Below are positions 29,197 through 38,148 of a stretch of DNA of 64,000 bases, piece after piece. The DNA is from Helicobacter pylori. Its GTDB lineage: Bacteria > Campylobacterota > Campylobacteria > Campylobacterales > Helicobacteraceae. The stretch is from contig CP032046.1 of NCBI GenBank assembly GCA_008032955.1, positions 124,001 to 188,000 on the forward strand. Direction: 5' to 3'. The notes beneath the pieces are model-generated. The model was not told the origin of the DNA and did not search any database. It saw only the letters and a program-made list of their open reading frames with translations. The position numbers were made by a program, and so were the translations under genes. Each line of letters begins with the position of its first letter. Positions within the stretch are counted from its first letter, which is position 1.

Positions 29197-30069
29197 ATGT
29201 TTGAAAAAATTACCCTAGCGCATAAGGACTTGTTTTCAAGGTTTTTAAGCGCTCAAAAAATCGTTTTATCAGATGTGAGTTTTACGAATTGCTTTTTATG
29301 GCAGCACGCAAGGCTCATTCAAGTGGCTGTGATTAGGGATTGTTTGGTGATTCAAACCACTTATGAAAATCAAAAACCCTTTTATTTCTATCCTATCGGT
29401 AAGAGGCCGCATGAATGCGTAAAAGAGCTTTTGAAATTAGAAAAAAATTTAAGATTCCACTCCCTGACTTTAGAGCAAAAAGACGATTTGAAAGACAATT
29501 TTGTAGGGGTGTTTGATTTTACTTACAACAGAGACAGGAGCGATTACGTTTATTCTATTGAAGAATTGATTGCGCTCAAAGGGAAAAAATACCATAAGAA
29601 AAAAAACCACTTAAACCAGTTTCTAACCAATTGCGCGAATTTTGTTTATGAAAAAATTTCTCCTCAAAATAAAAAGGAAGTTTTAGAAGCTTCCAAAGAG
29701 TGGTTTTTAGAAAGCCAGACTGATGATATAGGGTTAATCAATGAAAATAAGGGCATTCAAAGCGTGTTAGAAAATTATGAAAGCTTGGATGTGAAAGGGG
29801 GGCTTATTAGGGTTAATGGAGAAATAGTCTCGTTTAGTTTTGGAGAAGTCTTAAACGAAGAGAGTGCACTCATCCACATTGAAAAAGCCCGCGCAGATAT
29901 TGCAGGTGCGTATCAAATCATCAACCAGCAATTGCTTTTGAATGAATTTAGCCATTTGACTTACGCTAACAGAGAAGAAGATCTGGGATTAGAGGGCTTA
30001 AGAAGGTCTAAAATGAGCTATAATCCGGTGTTTTTGATAGACAAATACGAAGCGGTTGCTAGAAATTAA
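29197..30069 (+). CDS. DUF2156-family acyltransferase-like protein
   Basis: 290 residues. The layout is that of two tandem GNAT-like folds as in DUF2156 and the soluble part of MprF: FTNCFLWQHARLIQVAVI, then YVYSIEELIALKGKKYHKKKNHLNQF, then GGLIRVNGEIVSFSFGEVL, and near the end FSHLTYANREEDLGLEGLRRSKMSY. The last is the family block 'N.eeDlG..gLR.aK.sy.P'. Such proteins may transfer aminoacyl groups from aminoacyl-tRNA, but the substrate is not deducible. No membrane helices, unlike MprF. RBS gagag is 5' of the ATG; pabB starts at the base after its stop. Confidence 0.75.
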   Translation: MFEKITLAHKDLFSRFLSAQKIVLSDVSFTNCFLWQHARLIQVAVIRDCLVIQTTYENQKPFYFYPIGKRPHECVKELLKLEKNLRFHSLTLEQKDDLKDNFVGVFDFTYNRDRSDYVYSIEELIALKGKKYHKKKNHLNQFLTNCANFVYEKISPQNKKEVLEASKEWFLESQTDDIGLINENKGIQSVLENYESLDVKGGLIRVNGEIVSFSFGEVLNEESALIHIEKARADIAGAYQIINQQLLLNEFSHLTYANREEDLGLEGLRRSKMSYNPVFLIDKYEAVARN

Positions 30070-31749
30070 ATGATTTTTGGGGATTTTAAATATCAAAAAA
30101 GCGTTAAAAAACTCACCGCCACCAATCTTAATGAGCTTAAAAACGCCCTGGATTTTATCTCTCAAAATAGGGGGAAGGGGTATTTTGTGGGGTATCTTTT
30201 GTATGAAGCGCGTTTAGCGTTTTTAGATGAAAATTTTCAAAGCCAAACCCCTTTTTTGTATTTTGAACAATTTTTAGAAAGAAAAAAATATTCTTTAGAG
30301 CCTTTAAAAGAGCATGCGTTTTACCCTAAAATCCACAGCCCTTTAGATCAAAAAACTTATTTCAAGCAGTTTAAGGCCGTTAAAGAGCATCTCAAAAACG
30401 GCGATACCTATCAAGTGAATTTGACAATGGATTTATTGTTAAACACTAAAGCCAAACCAAAGCGCGTTTTTAAGGAAGTGGTACACAACCAAAACACGCC
30501 TTTTAAGGCTTTGATAGAAAATGAGTTTGGGAGCGTTTTAAGCTTTTCGCCGGAATTGTTTTTTGAATTAGAGTTTTTGGACACAGCGATTAAGATTATT
30601 GCAAAACCCATGAAAGGCACGATCGCTCGCTCAAATAACCCCTTAATAGATGAAAAAAACCGATTGTTTTTGCAAAATGATGACAAAAACAGAAGTGAAA
30701 ATGTGATGATTGTGGATTTATTGCGTAACGATTTGAGCCGCTTGGCCTTAAAAAATAGCGTGAAAGTCAATCAATTGTTTGAAATCATCAGCTTGCCGAG
30801 CGTGCATCAAATGATAAGCGAGATTGAAGCTCAATTGCCCCTAAAAACCAGTTTGTTTGAAATTTTTAAGGCGTTGTTCCCTTGCGGCTCGGTGACCGGA
30901 TGCCCTAAAATCAAAACCATGCAAATCATTGAAGAATTAGAAAAACGCCCTAGGGGGGTGTATTGCGGGGCGATAGGCATGGTTGAAGGAAAAAAAGCCC
31001 TTTTTAGCGTGCCTATCCGCACTTTAGAAAAAAGAGCATGCGAAGATTTTTTGCATTTGGGGGTAGGGAGTGGGGTAACTTATCAAAGTAAAGCGCTAAA
31101 AGAATATGAAGAGAGCTTTTTAAAAAGCTTTTTTGTGATGCCTAAAATAGAATTTGAGATTATAGAGACGATGAAAATTATCAAAAGGGATCAAAAATTA
31201 GAGATTAACAATAAAAACGCCCATAAAGAACGCCTTATTAGTAGCGCTCAATATTTTAACTTTAAATACGATGACAATCTTTTAGACTTTGAATTGGAAA
31301 AAGAAGGGGTTTTAAGGGTTTTACTCAACAAAAAAGGCAAGCTCATTAAAGAATACAGAACCTTAGAGCCTTTAAAAAGCCTAGAAATCCGTTTGAGTGA
31401 AGCCCCCATTGATAAACACAATGATTTTTTATACCATAAGACCACTTACGCCCCTTTTTATCAAAAGGCTCGAGCGCTCATTAAAAAAGGCGTTATGTTT
31501 GATGAAATCTTTTATAACCAGGATTTGGAACTCACTGAGGGCGCTAGGAGCAACCTTATTTTAGAAATCCATAATAAGCTTTTAACCCCTTATTTCAGTG
31601 CAGGAGCGTTAAACGGGACGGGTGTTGTGGGGTTGTTAAAAAAGGGTCTTGTTGAGCATGCCCCTTTAAAATTACACGATTTGCAAAGAGCGGCTAAAAT
31701 TTATTGCATTAATGCTTTATATGGCTTAGTGGAAGTGAAAATCAAATAA
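30070..31749 (+). CDS. pabB: Fused aminodeoxychorismate synthase component I / 4-amino-4-deoxychorismate lyase
   Basis: 559 residues. The N-terminal ~340 residues are a chorismate-utilising enzyme (PabB/TrpE fold): GDTYQVNLTM, LSFSPELFFE, PMKGTIAR, ENVMIVDLLRNDLSR, CGSVTGCPKIKTMQIIEELE and RGVYCGAIG. The C-terminal ~190 residues are PabC-like (fold-type IV PLP enzyme): YAPFYQKARALIKKGVMFDEIFYN, ELTEGARSNLILE and YFSAGALNGTGVVGLL. Together they convert chorismate to p-aminobenzoate for folate. The PIKGT-type motif (here PMKGT) fits PabB rather than TrpE. No PabA glutaminase is nearby. Confidence 0.92.
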   Translation: MIFGDFKYQKSVKKLTATNLNELKNALDFISQNRGKGYFVGYLLYEARLAFLDENFQSQTPFLYFEQFLERKKYSLEPLKEHAFYPKIHSPLDQKTYFKQFKAVKEHLKNGDTYQVNLTMDLLLNTKAKPKRVFKEVVHNQNTPFKALIENEFGSVLSFSPELFFELEFLDTAIKIIAKPMKGTIARSNNPLIDEKNRLFLQNDDKNRSENVMIVDLLRNDLSRLALKNSVKVNQLFEIISLPSVHQMISEIEAQLPLKTSLFEIFKALFPCGSVTGCPKIKTMQIIEELEKRPRGVYCGAIGMVEGKKALFSVPIRTLEKRACEDFLHLGVGSGVTYQSKALKEYEESFLKSFFVMPKIEFEIIETMKIIKRDQKLEINNKNAHKERLISSAQYFNFKYDDNLLDFELEKEGVLRVLLNKKGKLIKEYRTLEPLKSLEIRLSEAPIDKHNDFLYHKTTYAPFYQKARALIKKGVMFDEIFYNQDLELTEGARSNLILEIHNKLLTPYFSAGALNGTGVVGLLKKGLVEHAPLKLHDLQRAAKIYCINALYGLVEVKIK

Positions 31750-31829
31750 CTATAAAAATAGAGTAACTAAAACCTCATTTTCAGAAATAGGTTACCCAAT
31801 GGAGTAAAAAAGTTAAAACTCGCCCACAA

Positions 31830-31844
31830 TAATCATAATGATTA
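31830..31844 (+). promoter_or_regulatory. Perfect 7-1-7 inverted repeat (Fur-box type) upstream of amiE
   Basis: TAATCAT-A-ATGATTA is a perfect 15-base palindrome about 100 bases before the amiE ATG, inside a 195-base non-coding gap. H. pylori Fur binds 7-1-7 palindromes of the form TAATAATnATTATTA, and amiE is known from the literature to respond to iron through Fur. A second A/T-rich candidate with TATAAAT (31861-31867) downstream may be the -10. Confidence 0.62.
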
Positions 31845-31944
31845 AAGTTTTCATATTCATTATAAATCCGTTTACACAATTATTTTATAAATTCAACAGA
31901 GGGTTTTTAGGAACTCTCATCAAAAAAAAAATAAGGAACATAAC

Positions 31945-32964
31945 ATGAGACATGGAGATATTAGTAGCAGCCCCGATACTGTGGGCGTAGCGGTAGTCAA
32001 TTATAAGATGCCTAGACTCCACACTAAAGAACAGGTGTTAGAAAATTGTCGCAATATCGCTAAGGTGATTGGTGGGGTCAAACAAGGTTTGCCCGGATTG
32101 GATCTGATTATTTTCCCTGAATACAGCACGCATGGGATCATGTATGACAGACAAGAAATGTTTGACACCGCTGCGAGCGTTCCTGGAGAAGAAACTGCAA
32201 TCCTTGCTGAGGCTTGTAAGAAAAACAAGGTTTGGGGAGTGTTCTCTTTGACTGGTGAAAAACACGAGCAGGCTAAAAAGAATCCTTATAACACTTTGAT
32301 TCTTGTCAATGATAAGGGTGAGATCGTGCAAAAATACCGCAAAATCTTGCCTTGGTGCCCTATTGAATGCTGGTATCCTGGGGATAAAACCTATGTGGTT
32401 GATGGGCCTAAGGGCTTGAAAGTTTCTTTGATCATTTGCGATGATGGGAACTACCCTGAAATTTGGCGCGATTGCGCGATGCGTGGGGCAGAACTCATTG
32501 TGCGCTGTCAAGGTTACATGTATCCGGCTAAAGAGCAACAAATTGCGATAGTGAAAGCTATGGCGTGGGCTAATCAATGCTATGTAGCGGTAGCGAATGC
32601 GACCGGTTTTGATGGGGTGTATTCCTATTTCGGGCATTCCAGCATTATTGGTTTTGATGGGCATACTTTGGGCGAATGCGGGGAAGAAGAAAATGGCCTT
32701 CAATACGCTCAACTTTCTGTGCAACAAATCCGTGATGCGAGGAAATACGACCAAAGCCAAAACCAACTCTTCAAACTCTTGCACAGAGGTTATAGTGGGG
32801 TTTTTGCTAGTGGCGATGGGGATAAGGGTGTGGCGGAATGCCCTTTTGAGTTCTATAAAACTTGGGTTAATGACCCCAAAAAAGCTCAAGAAAATGTAGA
32901 AAAAATCACTCGCCCAAGCGTGGGTGTGGCCGCTTGTCCTGTGGGCGATTTGCCCACGAAATAA
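31945..32964 (+). CDS. amiE: Aliphatic amidase
   Basis: 339 residues, nitrilase superfamily. Hydrolyses short aliphatic amides (acetamide, propionamide, acrylamide) to the acid and ammonia. The catalytic triad is visible: Glu in [11 protein letters not shown], Lys in [13 protein letters not shown] and Cys in [12 protein letters not shown]. The ending with [16 protein letters not shown] is typical of AmiE rather than AmiF. Strong RBS (ataagga). Transcribed alone after a 195-base gap carrying the Fur-type palindrome; the surplus ammonia aids acid resistance when urease is repressed. Confidence 0.96.
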   Translation: MRHGDISSSPDTVGVAVVNYKMPRLHTKEQVLENCRNIAKVIGGVKQGLPGLDLIIFPEYSTHGIMYDRQEMFDTAASVPGEETAILAEACKKNKVWGVFSLTGEKHEQAKKNPYNTLILVNDKGEIVQKYRKILPWCPIECWYPGDKTYVVDGPKGLKVSLIICDDGNYPEIWRDCAMRGAELIVRCQGYMYPAKEQQIAIVKAMAWANQCYVAVANATGFDGVYSYFGHSSIIGFDGHTLGECGEEENGLQYAQLSVQQIRDARKYDQSQNQLFKLLHRGYSGVFASGDGDKGVAECPFEFYKTWVNDPKKAQENVEKITRPSVGVAACPVGDLPTK

Positions 32965-32981
32965 GGGGCGAAAGGAGGGGG

Positions 32982-32994
32982 GCTTCATAGAAGC
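32982..32994 (+). terminator. Possible weak terminator after amiE
   Basis: GCTTC-ATA-GAAGC stem followed within ten bases by attttt, in the gap between the convergent amiE and flgL. The stem is short. A stronger hairpin, GTGGGC-gattt-GCCCAC (32941-32957), overlaps the final amiE codons but lacks a T run. Confidence 0.35.
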
Positions 32995-33045
32995 TTAAAG
33001 CATTTTTAATATCTCTTTTTAGAACGCTTAAAAACCACCAAAAGA

Positions 33046-35532
33046 CTATAAATACTTCGTTAAAGACAGATTATTGATTTTGTTCGTGGAAGCCAGAACG
33101 GCGTTATAGTTGTTAGTGAGATTGGAAAACTTGTTATAAGTTTCTGCCATATCCGTGCCGGTCGTTTCCCCACGAATACTTTGAACTTGCGTTTTTAAAA
33201 CTTCATTACGCCTGATAATGTTTTCAAACGCCTTACCATGAGCGCCGTTTTTAGCGATCATTTTTTCTATGTGATCGCTCAAGTGGTCTATAAGGGTGAT
33301 GCCGTTTTGAATGCCTAAATTACGCATGTCGCTAGAATAAGTATCCCCTAAAGCGTCCGGGCGATAAATCCCTTTTCTTACAGAAGTGATGATATTTTCT
33401 AATTGATCAAAAAAATTCACGCTGGGTTTGTCAATAATGAGAGCGTTATTAGCGTTTAATTTAAGGCTTGGTTTGTCGCTGTGCAAGGCGTTTTGAGAAA
33501 AATCATTCGCGTCTTTATCAAAAAGCATGAACTGCATTTTGGTGTTTGAGTGCATGTTATCTTGGATGATGACTTTTCCCTCTTCATTCAAATTGACAGA
33601 AAGGTTGTCTTTAGCTTGTTTTAACAATCCAATAAAGCGCTCCTTGCTTTCTTTTGAAGTGGGGTTATCGCTGATTTGTTGGTAGATTGCAGGGTCAGTG
33701 TTGCTGTAATTGAGCGCGATACTCATCGCATCCATGAGCTGCCTGTAAGTTACTTCATTGGGTTTAGACGCTTGAATATCAGCGGTTGTGGGGTCATAAA
33801 GCGGGATTTTAACGCCATTAGGCAAACTCAAAAAAGCCCCATTAGGATCCAAGATCATTTGCGCTTCTAAAAACGAACCATTCACATCGTTTAATTTCAT
33901 GTTAAAAACGCTATTTTCTAAACTCCCCCTAGAGACTTCACTCAGTTTAGTAGAGCCATTAGCCGCGCCATTTTGAGCGGTTTGAGCGACATTGCTTTCT
34001 AATTTGGCTCCTTCTTTATTGAAGTAGGTTTTTTGGTATTCGCTCGCGTTATTAGTGGGGATACTGGCCACTTCTAACCCTTTTTGATCCAGGGTGCTTA
34101 AGGCAAAAGAAATAGGCGATTCTTTAGAAGAATTGTCAATGATCCTCAAACGCCCGTTCGTTTCAATTTCCACATCCACTTCATTATTGAAGCGTTCTTT
34201 GATCGCGTCTTTCAAATCTTTAATCGTAGAGTTTTTCACATCTAAAAGAATGGGAATATCCAAAGTAATAGGGAGGTTTGGGATTTTAATAGCGCTTGAA
34301 TTGTCCAAACGGCTAGCGTTGATTTTTAAAGTTTCCACCTTATCGCCAAAAATCTCGCTCAATTTGGTGTTTTTGTTGGCTAAAACATTGTCTTTAGTCA
34401 CAAACACGCTAGGGATTTCAAGCACCTTGGGGTTATACATGTTAGGCACCGCTTTAACTTGGCTCAAACTCCTATCCGTTACAAACGCGCTTTTGACATA
34501 TTCAGTAACCCTTTTGCCGCTCGAACGCAAGGCGTCTAAATCATCAAAATCCCCATCGCTAGAAATCAAATGAAAATCCAAATTTTCACTGCCGGGGGTT
34601 AGGTTTTTGATCTCAATTTGCCCCCAATTGTTCAAACTCACATCCACGACTTTATTTTGCGAAGTGTTCCCGTAAGCATGACCGATTTTATCCAATAAAT
34701 CGCTCACTTTAGTCGCGCTTTCTTGATTTTGATAGGCTTTAGAGAGCGCGAATTTTTCTTTAAAACTAGAGCCATCAGGCCTAACGCCCTGCAAATAAAA
34801 AAACTCTTTAGGGTCATTAGTGGGGTCTTTGTCGTTATCGCCGATGAGTTCTCGCAAGGTATCGCTAGGTTTAATGAAAACTTCTTCAGGCAATGAAGAA
34901 TGCTCTAAAGCGTCCATCACATCAGGGTGGAGCTTGTTTTGATTGAGTAATTTAATGTTGGTGGTAATGAGTTTGTGTTTGTCTTTATCGGTGCCTAAAA
35001 ACAAATCTTGCCCGCTGATATTATAAGGCACAAGGTTATCAGAGCTAATAAGCGCGTTTAAATCTTCGCCATTGCCATGGTATTTCCCATTACTATCAAT
35101 GGGGGGTCTATCCACCTTACTGCCCCCAAATAAAAATTCCCCCCCTATGGAGGTGTTAGCAACATTTATCATATGCTCTTTTAAGCGTTCTAAATCGTTA
35201 GCGATAGCGGCGCGAGAAGTTTCTGAATGCACATCGTTAGCGGATTGGATGAGTTTGGTTTTAAACGCCTCCATCGTTTTAGAAAATTCTTGCAAGGCTT
35301 TGTCGGTATTGAGCGTTGAAGTGTAAGCGTTTTGAGCCACATCAATGCCTTGATCTAAGGTGTTTTCTTCGTATTGGAATTTTAAATTCTGGTTGTTAAT
35401 GTCGCTGTTTTGATAACCATAACGGATTTTTAGCCCTGAAGCGATCTGCGTGTTAGCGTCGTTGATTTTATTTTGTAAAGCGTTTTGATAATTATTCATT
35501 TGGTTGTATTTTGAGCCAAAGGTAACGCGCAT
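33046..35532 (-). CDS. flgL: Flagellar hook-associated protein 3, oversized FlgL
   Basis: 828 residues from ATG 35532 (MRVTFGSKYNQMNNYQNAL); the longer frame to 35601 runs through the promoter. FlgL forms the second hook-filament junction layer. The conserved terminal flagellin-like helices are present: an N-terminal coiled coil with LNTDKALQEFSKTMEAFKTKL and ANTSIGGEFLFGGSK, and a C-terminal coiled coil with VQSIRGETTGTDMAETYNKF, ending in LSLTKYL. The middle ~600 residues are a large surface insertion, compared with about 310 residues for the whole enterobacterial protein. The cytoplasmic end is translated behind RBS aagga. A sigma-54 site lies upstream. Confidence 0.93.
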   Translation of the reverse strand: MRVTFGSKYNQMNNYQNALQNKINDANTQIASGLKIRYGYQNSDINNQNLKFQYEENTLDQGIDVAQNAYTSTLNTDKALQEFSKTMEAFKTKLIQSANDVHSETSRAAIANDLERLKEHMINVANTSIGGEFLFGGSKVDRPPIDSNGKYHGNGEDLNALISSDNLVPYNISGQDLFLGTDKDKHKLITTNIKLLNQNKLHPDVMDALEHSSLPEEVFIKPSDTLRELIGDNDKDPTNDPKEFFYLQGVRPDGSSFKEKFALSKAYQNQESATKVSDLLDKIGHAYGNTSQNKVVDVSLNNWGQIEIKNLTPGSENLDFHLISSDGDFDDLDALRSSGKRVTEYVKSAFVTDRSLSQVKAVPNMYNPKVLEIPSVFVTKDNVLANKNTKLSEIFGDKVETLKINASRLDNSSAIKIPNLPITLDIPILLDVKNSTIKDLKDAIKERFNNEVDVEIETNGRLRIIDNSSKESPISFALSTLDQKGLEVASIPTNNASEYQKTYFNKEGAKLESNVAQTAQNGAANGSTKLSEVSRGSLENSVFNMKLNDVNGSFLEAQMILDPNGAFLSLPNGVKIPLYDPTTADIQASKPNEVTYRQLMDAMSIALNYSNTDPAIYQQISDNPTSKESKERFIGLLKQAKDNLSVNLNEEGKVIIQDNMHSNTKMQFMLFDKDANDFSQNALHSDKPSLKLNANNALIIDKPSVNFFDQLENIITSVRKGIYRPDALGDTYSSDMRNLGIQNGITLIDHLSDHIEKMIAKNGAHGKAFENIIRRNEVLKTQVQSIRGETTGTDMAETYNKFSNLTNNYNAVLASTNKINNLSLTKYL

Positions 35533-35562
35533 GATCAAATCCTTATTGGTTTTTTTAATAAA

Positions 35563-35583
35563 CAAGCTAAAAGTATTCCAAAA
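35563..35583 (-). promoter_or_regulatory. flgL: Sigma-54 (RpoN) -24/-12 promoter of flgL
   Basis: On the minus strand the sequence reads TTTTGGAATACTTTTAGCTT. The invariant GG (bases 35578-35579) and GC (35566-35567) are separated by exactly ten bases, the hallmark of -24/-12 promoters. The transcription start would fall near 35553, about 20 bases before the ATG at 35532. This fits published placement of flgL in the RpoN class of flagellar genes. Confidence 0.82.
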
Positions 35584-35724
35584 CAAGTTAATAATGATCA
35601 TGAATGGTTTGAGTGGGGCAATGTGGAGGAATAATGGCGGGTTAAATGGGGTGTTTTTGAGTAAAAAAATTCGTTTAATATGAATTTAATCTAAATTTAA
35701 AGTTAAATTTTAGCAAATACTCAC

Positions 35725-35730
35725 TATAAT
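35725..35730 (+). promoter_or_regulatory. -10 box for rplU-rpmA
   Basis: TATAAT in actcacTATAATaag, 46 bases before the rplU ATG. A/T-rich sequence upstream is consistent with an H. pylori vegetative promoter. It diverges from the flgL sigma-54 promoter about 140 bases away. Confidence 0.6.
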
Positions 35731-35775
35731 AAGCGTTTATTTTAAAAAGAGCGTTCAATTTTTAAGGAAATAGAA

Positions 35776-36090
35776 ATGTCATACGCAATATTCAAGCATG
35801 GCGGTAAGCAATATAAAGTCGTTGAAGGCGATATTGTTTTACTGGATAAAATGAATAAAGAGCCTAGGGCTTTAGTGGAATTAGTGGAAGTGTTAGCCGT
35901 ATCCAAAGAGGGCAAGCTCTCTTGTGGGAAACCATTTGTGAATGGGGCTAAAATTGAAGCGGAAGTGATCAATGAAGGGCGCGGCAAAAAAGTCATCACT
36001 TTCAAAAAACGCCGCCGAAAAGACAGCAAAACCAAGCGTGGTTTTAGAAGAGATTTCACTCGCGTGAGAATCACTAAAATTGTAGCATAA
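35776..36090 (+). CDS. rplU: 50S ribosomal protein L21
   Basis: 104 residues, full length. Starts [17 protein letters not shown], the universal L21 opening, and contains [21 protein letters not shown] with the C-terminal KRRR/GHRQ-like block that contacts 23S rRNA. Adjacent to rpmA, 14 bases downstream, the standard L21-L27 arrangement, with obgE further downstream beyond the dpp operon. Confidence 0.97.
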   Translation: MSYAIFKHGGKQYKVVEGDIVLLDKMNKEPRALVELVEVLAVSKEGKLSCGKPFVNGAKIEAEVINEGRGKKVITFKKRRRKDSKTKRGFRRDFTRVRITKIVA

Positions 36091-36104
36091 AGGAGTATTA
36101 AACA

Positions 36105-36371
36105 ATGGCACACAAGAAAGGTCAAGGGAGCACGCAGAATAACAGAGATTCTGCAGGAAGACGCTTAGGCGTGAAAAAATTTGGCTCAGAATTTGTGAGA
36201 GCAGGGAATATTATCGTGCGCCAAAGAGGCACTAAAATCCATCCCGGTAGTAATGTAGGCATGGGGAAAGACCATACCTTATATGCGCTCATAGATGGCG
36301 TTGTGAAGTTTGAGCATAAAGACAGAAGCCGCAAAAAGGTTTCTGTAATTAGTGGGAATTTTGGGGAGTAG
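36105..36371 (+). CDS. rpmA: 50S ribosomal protein L27
   Basis: 88 residues. [24 protein letters not shown] is the classical N-terminus that reaches the peptidyl-transferase centre; there is no N-terminal cleavage extension as found in Firmicutes. [15 protein letters not shown] and [12 protein letters not shown] follow. RBS aaggag. After its stop a palindrome (AACCTTT-AAAGGTT, 36375-36388) lies before the dppA promoter. Confidence 0.97.
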   Translation: MAHKKGQGSTQNNRDSAGRRLGVKKFGSEFVRAGNIIVRQRGTKIHPGSNVGMGKDHTLYALIDGVVKFEHKDRSRKKVSVISGNFGE

Positions 36372-36438
36372 GGTAACCTTTAAAGGTTAATTAAACCTTT
36401 GGGTGTTTGTTAAACGCCTATAAACACCATAAAATATT

Positions 36439-36444
36439 TATAAT
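36439..36444 (+). promoter_or_regulatory. -10 box for the dpp operon
   Basis: TATAAT in atatttaTAATttag, with overlapping A/T-rich sequence, 45 bases before the dppA ATG and after a small palindrome that follows rpmA. Suggests a separate dipeptide-transport transcript. Confidence 0.55.
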
Positions 36445-36488
36445 TTAGATCTCTATCCTTTATAGAATTTTGTTGTGGAGACTGGCTT

Positions 36489-38138
36489 ATGAATAATGTT
36501 TTTGTTAAGGGTTTGTTTTTTTTTCTTTTATTGTTTGGGTCTTTTTTGAAAGCTTCAGAAAGCCCAAACGCCACTCTTAATCCATCTAAAGAAAATATTT
36601 CTGTTGAAGAGCAAAAGCGTTTTGGAGGCGTTTTAGTTTTTGCTAGAGGTGCTGATGGCTCAAGCATGGATCCGGCCTTAGTGACTGATGGCGAAAGCTA
36701 TGTGGCAACGGGCAATATTTATGACACGCTCGTGCAATTCAAATACGGCACGACAGAAATTGAACCCGCCTTAGCGACAAGTTGGGAAATATCCCCAGAT
36801 GGTCTTGTATATACCTTTCATTTACGCAAAGGGGTTTATTTCCACCAGACGAAGTATTGGAATAAAAAAGTGGAGTTTAGCGCTAAAGACGTGCTGTTTT
36901 CGTTTGAGCGCCAAATGGATAAGGCTAAACGATACTATAGCCCAGGGGCTAAAAGCTATAAGTATTGGGAAGGCATGGGCATGTCTCATATTATTAAGAG
37001 CATTGAAGCTTTAGATGACTATACCATTAGATTCACGCTTAATGGGCCAGAAGCCCCGTTTTTAGCCAATTTGGGCATGGACTTTTTGAGCATTTTGAGT
37101 AAGGATTACGCTGATTATTTAGAACAAAATAATAAAAAAGACGAGTTGGCTAAAAAGCCTGTTGGGACAGGGCCTTTCAAATTCTTTTTATGGAATAAAG
37201 ATGAAAAAATCATCCTTTTAAAAAATCAAGATTATTGGGGGCCTAAAGCTTATTTAGACAAAGTGGTGGTGCGCACCATTCCTAATTCTTCCACTCGCGC
37301 CTTGGCGTTAAGAACTGGCGAAATCATGCTCATGACTGGGCCTAATCTCAATGAAGTGGAGCAATTGGAAAAAGTCCCTAATATCGTGGTGGATAGAAGC
37401 CCTGGGTTAATTGCCAATTGGCTTTCATTGAACACGCAAAAAAAGTATTTTAATAACCCTTTGGTGCGTTTGGCTATCAATCATGCCATCAATGTTGATG
37501 ATTACATCAAGGTGATTTATGAAGGTTTTGCTCAAAAAATGGTCAATCCCTTCCCGCCCACCATATGGGGTTATAACTATAATATCAAACCCTACGAATA
37601 CGATTTGAAAAAGGCTAAAGAGTTACTGAAAGAAGCGGGCTATCCTAACGGCTTTAAAACCACTATTTTTACCACTTCCACTCGTAACCCAAAGGGAGCG
37701 GTATTCATACAAGCGAGCCTGGCTAAAATTGGCATTGATGTGAAAATTGAAGTGTATGAGTGGGGGGCTTATTTGAAAAGAACGGGCTTAGGCGAACATG
37801 AAATGGCGTTTGCAGGCTGGATGGCAGACATTGCGGATCCGGATAATTTCTTATACACCTTATGGAGCAAGCAAGCCGCTTCAGCCATACCCACTCAAAA
37901 TGGTTCCTTTTATAAGAGCGACGCCTTTTCCGATCTGCTCATAAAGGCTAAACGGGTTTCGGATCAAAAGGAGAGGGAAGCCCTTTATTTAAAGGCACAA
38001 GAAATTATCCATAAAGATGCGCCCTATGTGCCTTTAGCTTATCCTTATTCAGTGGTGCCGCATTTGTCTAAAGTCAAAGGCTATAAAACGACCGGAGTGA
38101 GCGTGAATCGCTTCTTTAAGGTGTATTTAGAAAAATGA
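36489..38138 (+). CDS. dppA: Dipeptide ABC transporter substrate-binding protein
   Basis: 549 residues. A Sec signal peptide (VKGLFFFLLLFGSFLKAS) leads into a family-5 extracellular solute-binding protein. Signatures are GNIYDTLVQFKYGTTEIEPALATSWEIS, YTFHLRKGVYFH, AKDVLFSFERQMD, LATLGM-type FLANLGMDF, PVGTGPFKFF and the late MAFAGWMADIADPDNFLYTLW. Binds di- or oligopeptides in the periplasm and delivers them to DppBC. RBS gtggag. First gene of dppABCDF. Confidence 0.95.
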   Translation: MNNVFVKGLFFFLLLFGSFLKASESPNATLNPSKENISVEEQKRFGGVLVFARGADGSSMDPALVTDGESYVATGNIYDTLVQFKYGTTEIEPALATSWEISPDGLVYTFHLRKGVYFHQTKYWNKKVEFSAKDVLFSFERQMDKAKRYYSPGAKSYKYWEGMGMSHIIKSIEALDDYTIRFTLNGPEAPFLANLGMDFLSILSKDYADYLEQNNKKDELAKKPVGTGPFKFFLWNKDEKIILLKNQDYWGPKAYLDKVVVRTIPNSSTRALALRTGEIMLMTGPNLNEVEQLEKVPNIVVDRSPGLIANWLSLNTQKKYFNNPLVRLAINHAINVDDYIKVIYEGFAQKMVNPFPPTIWGYNYNIKPYEYDLKKAKELLKEAGYPNGFKTTIFTTSTRNPKGAVFIQASLAKIGIDVKIEVYEWGAYLKRTGLGEHEMAFAGWMADIADPDNFLYTLWSKQAASAIPTQNGSFYKSDAFSDLLIKAKRVSDQKEREALYLKAQEIIHKDAPYVPLAYPYSVVPHLSKVKGYKTTGVSVNRFFKVYLEK

Positions 38139-38148
38139 AAGGGGTTGT

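Noticed and set aside
32038..32988. 316-codon minus-strand open frame opposite amiE
   Set aside because: It is an antisense shadow of a strongly conserved amidase; the translation is rich in His, Phe, Arg and Pro with no domain, and no RBS or promoter is seen.
36375..36388. AACCTTT-AAAGGTT palindrome as a rpmA terminator
   Set aside because: There is no loop and no following T run; it could be a protein site or chance, so it is only mentioned with rpmA.
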